Part shown: positions 1 to 5,879 of the stretch, in pieces
How positions within the stretch are numbered: position 1 is the stretch's first letter
Layout of the letters: every line of letters begins with the position of its first letter
Assembly: GCA_002938075.1 (NCBI GenBank)
Contig: PTLK01000048.1
Span: 1 to 10,429, forward strand
Length of the DNA: 10,429 bases
Reading direction: 5' to 3'
Source: Alphaproteobacteria bacterium MarineAlpha3_Bin3
GTDB taxonomy: Bacteria > Pseudomonadota > Alphaproteobacteria > Rhodospirillales > Casp-alpha2
Translations under genes and position numbers: made by a program
Notes under the pieces: model-generated
Seen by the model: only the letters and a program-made list of their open reading frames with translations
Databases searched by the model: none
What the model was told of the DNA's origin: nothing

Positions 1-75
1 CAGCACGAAGGTGCTGTCGGCGTCGATGTCGACGGTTTCGATGTGGTCCATCTGAATGGCCACTTTCAACGCCAT
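1..75 (-). CDS. gshB: Glutathione synthetase, N-terminal fragment (cut by window edge)
   Basis: GshB joins gamma-glutamylcysteine and glycine with ATP to make glutathione in the cytosol; it is an ATP-grasp enzyme. Only the first 25 codons lie in the window and the gene continues past base 1. The visible residues begin MALKVAIQMDHIE and run on through DIDADSTF, which matches the characteristic start of proteobacterial GshB (MxxKxAIQMDxIExxxIxxDSTF). The catalytic ATP-grasp region is outside the window. The ATG at 73-75 is preceded by a GGGAG ribosome binding site six bases upstream (AAAGGGAGTCCGCCATG read on the minus strand). It lies 44 bases downstream of the SirB1-family gene on the same strand, so it is probably the last visible gene of that transcription unit. 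The identification rests on a short stretch, but the pattern is distinctive. Confidence 0.87.
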   Translation of the reverse strand, partial: MALKVAIQMDHIETVDIDADSTFVL

Positions 76-119
76 GGCGGACTCCCTTTTGGTAAGCGCC
101 CGGGGCTTTGTAGGGCGTT

Positions 120-959
120 TTAGTTAAGCTGGGCCCGCAGTTCCTGCAAGAGCATGGACGTATTGTAGCGGGCTTCATCGGCGCCGCACCGGCGCAGGTA
201 TTCCTCAAGCGCCCGGACCGCGTCCTTGATATGATCTAGGCGGGCGTGGAGAAGCCCCGTTTCGCGCCACAGTTCCGGTTTGTCGGGGGCGAACAGCAAC
301 ATCACCTCCAGCGTTTCCAGGGCGTCGTCGAAGCGCTCTTCGCGAAGAAGGCGGATCTTTATGTTTCCCTGAAGGCGCAGCAGAATGTCCCGGTTTCCCA
401 TGTCGCGGTAGTGCTCCGGCCTCAACTCGACATGGTTGCCGGCGATGGCCTTGAACATGTCGCGCATGTCCCTGGGTTCGACGACCGCGCCGCCGGCAAA
501 GGGGTCGAGGATACGGCGCTCGCCGCCGGCTTCCAGGCGGACCAGGAAACGGCCGGGAAAATCGAGCCCGCAGATGTCCCATCCCAGGGTCCGGGCCGTT
601 TGCATGAAAAGAATACCGATGACGATGGGCATACCGGAACGGCTGTCGATCACCCGCATCATGTTGACGGCGTCAAGATCGTCGAAAACCTCTTGCGTGC
701 CGCCGTAGCCGTATCGCTTGATGATCACCTGGACCAGCCCTTCGATGCGAAGGCCGAGCGGGACCAAAGGCTCGGTGCCGCCGACATAGGTGCGGACTTC
801 CGAAATGATGCCTTCCATGTGCCGCCGGTAGGGTTCGAGGCGGGCCCTGGGCCGGTCCGCGGCGGCCAGGACCAGGGCCGATTCGAACAGGTCGATGGCG
901 CCGTCTTCGGCGCCGCCGATTTCGGTCAGCCGGGCCCGGATATCGAGAGGCAGCCTCAA
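120..959 (-). CDS. SirB1-family protein: transglutaminase-like domain plus TPR-type helices
   Basis: A 279-residue protein of the SirB1/YchA family, which joins a transglutaminase-like fold to C-terminal TPR-like helices. The molecular role of the family is poorly known and I assign none. Family-typical features are an N-terminal helical part (DLFESALVLAAADRP near 23-37, then PYRRHM), the core block SGMPIVIGILFMQTARTLGW at 108-127, GLDFPGRFLVR at 131-141, and LDPFAGG at 151-157. A helix-turn-helix repeat region spans about 190-255 (GNIKIRLLREERFDDAL, then LHARLDHIKDAVRALEEYL). The start is TTG at 957-959. It overlaps the stop of the upstream BON gene as TTGA, which implies translational coupling. 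The next in-frame ATG is codon 48 and would remove conserved N-terminal sequence, so TTG is preferred. gshB follows after 44 bases. Confidence 0.85.
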   Translation of the reverse strand: MRLPLDIRARLTEIGGAEDGAIDLFESALVLAAADRPRARLEPYRRHMEGIISEVRTYVGGTEPLVPLGLRIEGLVQVIIKRYGYGGTQEVFDDLDAVNMMRVIDSRSGMPIVIGILFMQTARTLGWDICGLDFPGRFLVRLEAGGERRILDPFAGGAVVEPRDMRDMFKAIAGNHVELRPEHYRDMGNRDILLRLQGNIKIRLLREERFDDALETLEVMLLFAPDKPELWRETGLLHARLDHIKDAVRALEEYLRRCGADEARYNTSMLLQELRAQLN

Positions 960-1567
960 GACCGGCCCTTTTTCACCCGCACGTGGCTGATGATTCGGCG
1001 GACGTAATCGATGCCCCGGCCGTGGGTAAGGATGCGGTCAAGTTCACCCTGGTCCTGGGCGATGCCGATCAGGTAAACGATCCCGTTCACCGTTTCGATG
1101 GAAAAATTGATGGCCAGGATCTTCTTGTCGAAGGTGATCTTGGTTTTCAACTGGGCGGTGATCCAGGAGTCCCTGGCGATGTCCCGAAGCGACGACTGGC
1201 CGATCTGAATCTCGTTGATGACGTCCTTGACGCCTTCCGTCTTCCACGCCAGCTTCACCGCCGCCGCCCGCATGGGTTCTTTTTCCAGGGTGCCGGTCAG
1301 CAGCACCCGGCCCTCGTAGACCTCGATCCCGACGCCGGTGACGTAGGCTTCGCCGGCATCGAGCAATTTGGTGCGCAACTTCGTCGCCGTCGCCAAATCC
1401 CGGGCTACACCCCGCACGCCCCGTTCCTGATAGGCCGCCGTGCCGACGGCGGCGCCACCGCCGATGACGACACCCGCGCAACCGCCCAGGGCTCCGGCGG
1501 CCAGGACAACCATGGCAACCACGGCAACGATACGGCGGTAAAATGAAAATGAAACAGCGTCGATCAT
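956..1567 (-). CDS. Two-BON-domain lipoprotein, DolP (YraP)-like
   Basis: A 203-residue probable lipoprotein with two BON domains, which are lipid- or envelope-binding modules. DolP/YraP of enterobacteria, the best-known relative, sits on the inner face of the outer membrane and supports envelope integrity and the BAM machinery; that role here is inference. The N-terminus has basic residues (RR at 11-12), a hydrophobic core (IVAVVAMVVLAAGA) and a lipobox-like LGGC ending at Cys30, followed by a glycine/alanine-rich segment. BON1 is about 55-122 (TKLRTKLLD, then GRVLLTGTL near 86-94, then VKDVINEIQI). BON2 is about 132-200 (TAQLKTKI, then NGIVYLIGIAQDQGELDRIL, then GIDYVRRIISHV). ATG at 1565-1567 has AGGGA nine bases upstream. 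An in-frame ATG at codon 19 would destroy the signal peptide. Being next to rsmI, yraN and an lpoA-like gene supports DolP kinship, as those genes also cluster in E. coli. Confidence 0.86.
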   Translation of the reverse strand: MIDAVSFSFYRRIVAVVAMVVLAAGALGGCAGVVIGGGAAVGTAAYQERGVRGVARDLATATKLRTKLLDAGEAYVTGVGIEVYEGRVLLTGTLEKEPMRAAAVKLAWKTEGVKDVINEIQIGQSSLRDIARDSWITAQLKTKITFDKKILAINFSIETVNGIVYLIGIAQDQGELDRILTHGRGIDYVRRIISHVRVKKGRS

Positions 1568-1599
1568 CGAGCTCGGTCCCTAGTCAGCGAATCGCTATT

Positions 1600-1649
1600 C
1601 TAGAGCACATCAAGTTTGAATGGAATCATTCGGACTTTATGGGCTCTGG
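1600..1649. repeat. Long imperfect palindrome, REP-like or MITE-remnant-like element
   Basis: The arms 1600-1622 and 1627-1649 pair around a GAAT loop (1623-1626). Of 23 positions only two are mismatched (1611/1638 and 1607/1642) and three are G-T pairs. The inner arm is GTTTGAATG against CATTCGGAC and the outer arm is CTAGAGC against GGGCTCTGG. There is no T-run on either side, so it is not an intrinsic terminator. Intergenic palindromes that open with a TCTAGAGC-like edge are, as I recall them, a common class in alphaproteobacterial genomes, so a dispersed repeat copy is the likeliest reading. The family assignment is inference; the pairing is directly visible. Confidence 0.6.
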
Positions 1650-1670
1650 TTGCGGGGCTAAGCCGCAACC
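1648..1670. other. GC-rich stem-loop
   Basis: GGTTGCGG (1648-1655) and CCGCAACC (1663-1670) are perfect complements around a seven-base loop. The stem abuts the long palindrome (two shared bases) and is followed by a second small stem, CCCGC (1669-1673) with GCGGG (1680-1684). No T-run follows on either strand. It may be part of the same composite repeat or may end or stabilise the rsmI-yraN transcript. Confidence 0.5.
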
Positions 1671-1699
1671 CGCCGCGCAGCGGGCGTCAGCCCCAGTGG

Positions 1700-1735
1700 C
1701 ACATGAACGGGCACATGAACAGGCGCATGAACGCA
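1700..1735. repeat. Three tandem 12-base units centred on CATGAAC
   Basis: CACATGAACGGG (1700-1711), CACATGAACAGG (1712-1723) and CGCATGAACGCA (1724-1735) are consecutive 12-base units. ATGAAC recurs once more as the loop of the next hairpin (1747-1752). The regular 12-base period could reflect replication slippage or an array of protein-binding sites. Nothing in the sequence decides between these. Confidence 0.6.
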
Positions 1736-1764
1736 GGTTTGATTGTATGAACACGATCAAACCT
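1735..1764 (-). other. Stem-loop just past the yraN stop; possible 3' end structure
   Basis: AGGTTTGATTGT (1735-1746) pairs with ACACGATCAAACCT (1753-1764 pairing half) through 12 positions, one of them G-T, with loop ATGAAC. On the strand of yraN it begins eight bases after the stop codon, where a terminator or 3' protecting hairpin would sit. It lacks a T-run after the stem on the minus strand, so an intrinsic terminator call would be weak. It may equally be the right arm of a degenerate repeat, because its GGTTTGAT sequence resembles the AGTTTGAA of the left palindrome. Confidence 0.45.
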
Positions 1765-1772
1765 TAAATTCT

Positions 1773-2135
1773 CTAAAGTTCCGGGCGCCAAGCGTCTCCA
1801 AGGTGAACGGGCAGTTTCCATGGGACGACCAATATGACGTCGAAACGTTGATCCAGGGCGCTTAAGGCCGGCCGCGACTGGATAAAGGCTCCGGCGGCGC
1901 GGACGATGCGGCCCGCTTGGCGGGGCCTAAGCGACTGTGCCGCGGCGTCGAGGTCTTTGCGGGCCTTGACCTCTACGAAGGCAAGCACTTGGCCGCGCCG
2001 GGCGACGATGTCGATCTCGCCGACGGTTGAGCGAAACCCCCTAGCGACGATGCGATATCCCCTGAACCGCAAATGCCACGCCGCCAGTTCTTCGGCGAAA
2101 CGGCCGAATTTCCAGGCCTGTTTTTTTTGGCTCAT
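1773..2135 (-). CDS. yraN: UPF0102/YraN family protein, nuclease-like fold
   Basis: A 120-residue protein, the usual length for the YraN (UPF0102) family. The family has a restriction-endonuclease-like fold and a proposed but unsettled nucleic-acid role. The signature is complete: G3-like N-terminal helix (KFGRFAEELAAWHLRFRGYRIV, residues 9-30 in outline), GEID at 39-42, then FVEVKAR at 53-59. Asp42, Glu55 and Lys57 form the D-ExK type active-site set. A closing RFDVILV segment lies near 97-103. ATG at 2133-2135 overlaps the rsmI stop as ATGA, so translation is probably coupled. Codons 3-5 contain a run of eight A (T at 2121-2128 on the plus strand), a potential slippage site. The rsmI-yraN pairing is widely conserved. 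Confidence 0.93.
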   Translation of the reverse strand: MSQKKQAWKFGRFAEELAAWHLRFRGYRIVARGFRSTVGEIDIVARRGQVLAFVEVKARKDLDAAAQSLRPRQAGRIVRAAGAFIQSRPALSALDQRFDVILVVPWKLPVHLGDAWRPEL

Positions 2136-2968
2136 TTCCGGCCTTGCTTGAGCTCAAGCGCCCGGGTGTAAACCCGCCGTTTCGCCAACCCCAAGGACAC
2201 CGAAACGAGCTCGGCGGCGTCGCGCACGGTTTCGCTTTTAAGGGCCTCGATGAGGCGGCGGTCAAGCTCCGCTCCGTTAGCTGCCTTTCCGGTCCCGGCC
2301 TCGATGACCATGGTGACCTCGCCCTTGGGCGGGCTGGATTCCCGGTAGTATCCGGCCAGCCCGGCCAGGGTGCCGCGCCGGGTCTCTTCGAACTTCTTCG
2401 TCATCTCGCGGCTGATGGCGGCCCGCCGATCGCCCAGGACGTCCGCCATGTCGGCCAGGGACGCCGGCAGCCTTTTTGCCGATTCCATGATCACCAGGGT
2501 AGCGGGGATTTTGGCGATGGTGGCCAGGACCTTGCGCCGGGCGGCGGATTTCGGCGGCAGGAAGCCCAAGAAGAAAAACCGGTCCGTCGGCATTCCCGAA
2601 ATCACCAGCGCGCTCAGCACCGAGGACGCGCCGGGGAGAGACGTTATGGCGATTCCTTCGGCCAAGCAGGCGCATACCAGCTTGTATCCGGGGTCGGACA
2701 CCAGGGGCGTGCCGGCGTCCGACACCAACGCCACGGTTAGGCCTTTTTTCAGGCGTTTGATCAGTTTTGGCCCCGCCTTTTCAGCGTTGTGTTCGTGATA
2801 GGGCGTCAGCGGCCGGGATATCCCGTGGATGGCCAACAGCTTGGCCGTGACGCGGGTATCCTCGCAGGCGATGACGTCGGCCCGGGCCAAGGCGTCGAGC
2901 GCGCGAAGGGTAATGTCGCGGGCATTGCCGATGGGAGTGGCGACGAGGTAAAGCCCGGAGCCAGCCAA
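2132..2968 (-). CDS. rsmI: 16S rRNA (cytidine-1402 2'-O)-methyltransferase RsmI
   Basis: RsmI uses S-adenosylmethionine to 2'-O-methylate C1402 in the decoding centre of 16S rRNA. With the TTG start used here it has 278 residues, normal for the family. Visible motifs are GLYLVATPIGN (5-15), IACEDTR (33-39), LVSDAGTPLVSDPG (81-94), SLPGASSVLSALVISG (110-125) and FFFLGFLPP (131-139). A C-terminal helix-turn-helix part follows (RDAAELVSVSLGLAKRRVY). The reading frame stays open upstream to an ATG at 3140-3142, giving a 336-residue form. I prefer TTG at 2966-2968: GGGAG stands seven bases upstream (2976-2980), the length fits, and the long form lacks a ribosome site and would overlap the start of the divergent lipoprotein gene. 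The extra 58 residues of the long form are basic and then Gly-Pro repeats. Confidence 0.94.
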   Translation of the reverse strand: MAGSGLYLVATPIGNARDITLRALDALARADVIACEDTRVTAKLLAIHGISRPLTPYHEHNAEKAGPKLIKRLKKGLTVALVSDAGTPLVSDPGYKLVCACLAEGIAITSLPGASSVLSALVISGMPTDRFFFLGFLPPKSAARRKVLATIAKIPATLVIMESAKRLPASLADMADVLGDRRAAISREMTKKFEETRRGTLAGLAGYYRESSPPKGEVTMVIEAGTGKAANGAELDRRLIEALKSETVRDAAELVSVSLGLAKRRVYTRALELKQGRK

Positions 2969-3096
2969 TGGTTTACTCCCGCCGCCGCCGTGGCTAGGCT
3001 TTGCGTGCCCAGGGATTCCGGGGGGGAGTCCAATGGGGATTCCGGTGGGAGTTCCGGTTTCGGAACCAGATTGATCAGGAGAAGTCGACGCCGCCG
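2969..3096. promoter_or_regulatory. Divergent control region between rsmI and the LppC-type gene
   Basis: If the starts chosen here are right, 128 bases separate the two divergent genes and must hold both promoters. The region contains two near-identical 20-base G-rich units, 3012-3031 and 3036-3055, each with GGGATTCC followed by GGGAGT and CC. They are spaced 24 bases apart, and a GGTTTCGGAACC palindrome-like stretch (3056-3067) follows. The ribosome sites are GGGAG at 2976-2980 (minus) and AGGAG at 3077-3081 (plus). I cannot name a convincing -35/-10 pair on either strand. Confidence 0.4.
3012..3055. repeat. Two tandem G-rich 20-base units
   Basis: Unit one (3012-3031) and unit two (3036-3055) share GGGATTCCGG, then a G-run and AGTCC or AGTTCC, with a 24-base period. 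The period is a multiple of three, so in the open minus frame the DNA reads as Gly-Ile/Leu-Pro repeats. The units could be a duplicated operator in the divergent region or, if the long RsmI form exists, a low-complexity linker. Confidence 0.55.
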
Positions 3097-4689
3097 ATGA
3101 CCGCTTCTTTCGCTTGCCTTTCGCGTTTCCGCGCCCAGCCATGGTCGATCGCCATGATGTTGTTGCTTGCCGGGTGCCAGTTTTCCCAATTAGGGGCCTT
3201 GTTGCAAGGAGAGACCGCGCCCCAGCCCCGGGCCACGGCGCCGCCGTCGGAAGCGACGAAGGCCCCGGCCCCTAAACACCTCAGACCTCCGGCGGCGGCT
3301 TCGACGGCTTCACCGCCCGCCGCGCAACCGGGGCCGCCGCCCGTTGACCAAGGGTTCCTCTATTCCCCTTATCCGTTTCCGACGTCGTTGCCTGTTCCTC
3401 CTCCCCCGTCAGCTCCTTCGTCCGCGCTGCCGTCCGCCTCTCCGGGGACGGAACCGGAACCGCCCCTGTTCACCCCTTATCTGAACCGGCCCGCCGAACA
3501 GGCCGAGCCCATGGCCCCCATCCGCTCGACGATGCCGCCTATCACTTCCGAGGGTACCGTCAGGGTGGGCTTGCTGCTGCCGTTGTCCGGGGCCAACGCG
3601 GAATTGGGCCAGGCGATGCTGAACGCGGCGCAAATGGCGGTGTTCCATTTCGCCGACAAGCGCTTCGAACTGTTGACCCAGGACACCAAGGGCACGCCGC
3701 AAGGCGCGGTTCGGGCCGCCACTATTGCCGTTGGCGACGGCGCGTCGATGATCCTGGGCCCTCTGCTGTCGGCCTCGACCCGCGCCGTCGGTTCGGTAGC
3801 GCAAGCCGCCAACGTGCCTGTGGTGGCCTTTTCCAGCGACCACTCGGTCGCCGGCGGCGGCACCTACACCATGGGGTTCCTGCCGAGCGCCGAAATCAAA
3901 CGCATCGTCACCTTCGCCCGGTCCAAGGGCGTGCGCCGGTTCGCCGCCCTGGCGCCCGACAACGTCTATGGGGAAACCGTGGTCACCGCCTTCGAGGACG
4001 CGGTCGCCGCCAACGGCGGCACCGTGGCCCGGGTGCAGTTCTATGATCCCCATGCGGAAAGCTTCGATGACGCCGTCCGTGCCCTGGCCAATTACGAGGC
4101 GCGGCGCCAGTCGCTCTTGGCTCAGCGCCGCGAACTGCAAGGCCGCGAGGACGAAGTCTCGCTGCGCGCCCTGAGAAGGCTGGGGCGGCTGCAGACCCTC
4201 GGCGAGCTGCCGTTCGACGCGCTGTTGGTCGCCGACGGGGGCAAGCGGCTGCAATCCGTCGCCGCCCTGTTGCCGTTCTATGACATCGACCCCAAGAAAG
4301 TGCGAATGCTGGGCACCGGGCAATGGGACGTGCCCGGCATCGGCACCGAACCGGCGCTGATCGGCGGCTGGTTCGCTGCCCCGTCGCCGACGGCCCGGGC
4401 CGATTTCGTCGCCGCCTACCGCGAGACCTATGGCGCCGCCCCGCCGCGCCTGGCGACGCTCGCCTATGACGCCGCCGCCCTGGCGGCGGTACTGGCCCGG
4501 GGCAAGGACGGACCCGATTTCTCGGCCCGCGCGATCACCGTGCCGAGCGGCTTCTGGGGCCGCGACGGTATTTTCCGGTTCTTGCCCGAAGGCGTCGCTG
4601 AACGGGGGCTGGCGGTGATGAAGGTGGGCCGCCATGGGGCCGAGGTCATCAGCCGCGCGCCTGAGTCCTTCCAGGCGAAGATCAATTAG
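3097..4689 (+). CDS. LpoA/LppC-family lipoprotein (penicillin-binding protein activator-like)
   Basis: A 530-residue predicted outer-membrane lipoprotein. In E. coli, LpoA stimulates the peptidoglycan synthase PBP1a; that function here is inferred from family. The N-terminus is a lipoprotein signal with lipobox LLAGC ending at Cys27. A long Pro/Ala/Ser-rich linker follows (about 40-150), which could span the periplasm. A periplasmic-binding-protein (Peripla_BP_6/LppC) domain starts at VRVGLLLPLSG (155-165). It includes MILGPLLSAST, VPVVAFSSD, PDNVYGE, a charged helical insert (RRQSLLAQRRELQGRED) and FDALLVADGG. Unlike E. coli LpoA there is no N-terminal TPR domain, as is usual outside gammaproteobacteria. 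ATG at 3097 is chosen because it begins the signal peptide; AGGAG at 3077-3081 is rather far upstream (15 bases). The open frame upstream to 3001 would bury the signal peptide. Its stop overlaps the hemW stop. Confidence 0.88.
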   Translation: MTASFACLSRFRAQPWSIAMMLLLAGCQFSQLGALLQGETAPQPRATAPPSEATKAPAPKHLRPPAAASTASPPAAQPGPPPVDQGFLYSPYPFPTSLPVPPPPSAPSSALPSASPGTEPEPPLFTPYLNRPAEQAEPMAPIRSTMPPITSEGTVRVGLLLPLSGANAELGQAMLNAAQMAVFHFADKRFELLTQDTKGTPQGAVRAATIAVGDGASMILGPLLSASTRAVGSVAQAANVPVVAFSSDHSVAGGGTYTMGFLPSAEIKRIVTFARSKGVRRFAALAPDNVYGETVVTAFEDAVAANGGTVARVQFYDPHAESFDDAVRALANYEARRQSLLAQRRELQGREDEVSLRALRRLGRLQTLGELPFDALLVADGGKRLQSVAALLPFYDIDPKKVRMLGTGQWDVPGIGTEPALIGGWFAAPSPTARADFVAAYRETYGAAPPRLATLAYDAAALAAVLARGKDGPDFSARAITVPSGFWGRDGIFRFLPEGVAERGLAVMKVGRHGAEVISRAPESFQAKIN

Positions 4690-5879
4690 GGGGCCAACAA
4701 ATGGCGCAAAACCTCGTTGAGGCATAACCGGCCTGTGGCGGTGGCGCGGAGGCCCGTTTCGTCCATCTCGACGAACCCGCCGCCGGTCATCAGTTCCAAG
4801 CCGTCCTTGTCGAGGTAGTCCTCGACCTGGCGCCCGGTCAGGGATTGGAACCGCGCCCGCCCGACGCCCTCGATCAGCCTGAGCCCGGTCATCAGCAGTT
4901 CCTCGGCTCGGGACCTTGTGGGCAGGGCCTGGCGCTTGGCGGTGCCGTGGCCTTTCTGCTCGACCGCCGCCAGCCATCGATCCGGCGTGTGGATCTGGTA
5001 AAGCGCCTCAGTCCGCCCGCGGACCGGCAGCCGCCCGTGGGCGCCGGGCCCGATGCCGGCATAGGCGCCGCCACGCCAGATTTCTAAGTTATGGCGGCAT
5101 TCGCTGCCCGGCCGCGCGTGGTTTGAGATTTCGTAAGCCGGCAGGCCAGCCTCGATAAGTTTGTCCTGGGTGATCTCGTATAATCCCGCCCCGACATCGC
5201 CATCGGCGGCCTTGACGCCGTCACGGTAAAAGGGCGTGCCGGTCTCGATGGTCAATTGGTAAAGCGACAGATGCCCGGCCCCGAGGGATTGGGCATATTC
5301 AAGCGCCTCGTCGAGCTCCTGGACCCAGTCCTGTGGCGATTGGCCGGCCAGGCCATAGATCAAATCGAAGGAGAAGCGCGGAAAAACGTCGGCCGCCATT
5401 TTTAAAGCGCCCTTGGCCTCGGCAACCGAATGGCGGCGCCCGAGAAAGGACAGATTCTCGTCCCGGAACGACTGCACGCCGATTGACAGCCGGTTGACGC
5501 CCGCATCGCGGAAGGCCTGGAACCGCCCCGCCTCGGACGTCGACGGGTTGGCTTCGAGGGTGATTTCCAGGTCGTCGGCAGTTGGCCAGTGTTTGCCGAC
5601 GGCGTCGATCAGAGCGGCCGCCGTCTCGGGCGCCATCAACGACGGCGTGCCGCCGCCGAAGAAGACGCTGGTCACCGTCCGGCCATTCGTTTCCAAAGCG
5701 AAATGATTGAGCTCCGACAGCAGCGCCGCCCACCAGCTGCGGTGATCGACGGTTTCAGCGACGTGGCTGTTGAAATCGCAATACGGGCACATCGAGGCGC
5801 AGAAGGGCCAGTGGATGTAGACGCCGAACCCTTCATCCGGGCCGGGGTTATTATCCAAAAACCTATTCGAAACAGGCAT
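4686..5879 (-). CDS. hemW: HemW-type radical SAM protein (heme chaperone, formerly HemN-like)
   Basis: A 397-residue radical SAM protein of the HemW family. HemW binds a 4Fe-4S cluster, S-adenosylmethionine and heme, and is regarded as a heme chaperone rather than a true coproporphyrinogen oxidase. The cluster motif C-x3-C-x2-C is Cys27, Cys31 and Cys34, within VYIHWPFCASMCPYCDF. FFGGGTPS (73-80) is the SAM-contacting motif, with EANPST (109-114) and LSIGVQSF (131-138). The later RHNLEIWRGG and GIGPGAHGR are typical of HemW. A C-terminal HemN_C-like winged region follows (ELLMTGLRLIEGV). ATG at 5877-5879 lies within the end of rdgB in another frame (17-base overlap) and has AGGA eight or nine bases upstream. 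The open frame runs further up, but there it is only the shadow of rdgB. The rph-rdgB-hemW order is common in alphaproteobacteria. Confidence 0.95.
   Translation of the reverse strand: MPVSNRFLDNNPGPDEGFGVYIHWPFCASMCPYCDFNSHVAETVDHRSWWAALLSELNHFALETNGRTVTSVFFGGGTPSLMAPETAAALIDAVGKHWPTADDLEITLEANPSTSEAGRFQAFRDAGVNRLSIGVQSFRDENLSFLGRRHSVAEAKGALKMAADVFPRFSFDLIYGLAGQSPQDWVQELDEALEYAQSLGAGHLSLYQLTIETGTPFYRDGVKAADGDVGAGLYEITQDKLIEAGLPAYEISNHARPGSECRHNLEIWRGGAYAGIGPGAHGRLPVRGRTEALYQIHTPDRWLAAVEQKGHGTAKRQALPTRSRAEELLMTGLRLIEGVGRARFQSLTGRQVEDYLDKDGLELMTGGGFVEMDETGLRATATGRLCLNEVLRHLLAP

Larger units (their letters stand above)
1568..1772. other. Hairpin-rich, AT-richer gap between yraN and the BON lipoprotein gene
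   Basis: This 205-base gap separates two same-strand gene pairs and holds no convincing gene. It contains, left to right, a short palindrome AGCGAATCGCT (1586-1596), a long imperfect hairpin (1600-1649), a GC-rich hairpin (1648-1670), a smaller CCCGC/GCGGG stem (1669-1673 with 1680-1684), three 12-base tandem units (1700-1735) and a last hairpin (1735-1764) eight bases beyond the yraN stop. The left part is visibly richer in A and T than the flanking genes. A TAGAAT sequence on the minus strand (1597-1602) could be a -10 box for the BON gene, but no good -35 box accompanies it. Confidence 0.7.

Noticed and set aside
246..1007. 253-codon plus-strand open frame opposite the SirB1-family gene
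   Set aside because: Shadow of a conserved minus-strand gene with no domain signal of its own.
1735..1764. Intrinsic terminator for rsmI-yraN
   Set aside because: The stem is good but no T-run follows it on the minus strand, so it is listed only as a stem-loop of uncertain role.
1543..1767. 74-codon plus-strand open frame across the yraN/BON-gene gap
   Set aside because: It begins inside the BON gene, its second half is produced by the 12-base tandem repeat and palindromes, and it has no ribosome site or known domain.
2972..3000. Promoter TTTACT, 17-base spacer, TAGGCT for the LppC-type gene
   Set aside because: Only four and three matches to consensus, and the region is inside or next to the rsmI start; too weak to call.
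3001..3096. Upstream extension of the LppC-type gene by 32 codons from ATG at 3001
   Set aside because: It would place Trp/Arg/Gly-rich residues before a clear lipoprotein signal peptide and runs through the G-rich repeats.
3409..4977. 522-codon open frame antisense to the LppC-type gene and the end of hemW
   Set aside because: High-GC shadow frame: Arg/Gly/His-rich sequence with no domain pattern, crossing two well-supported genes.
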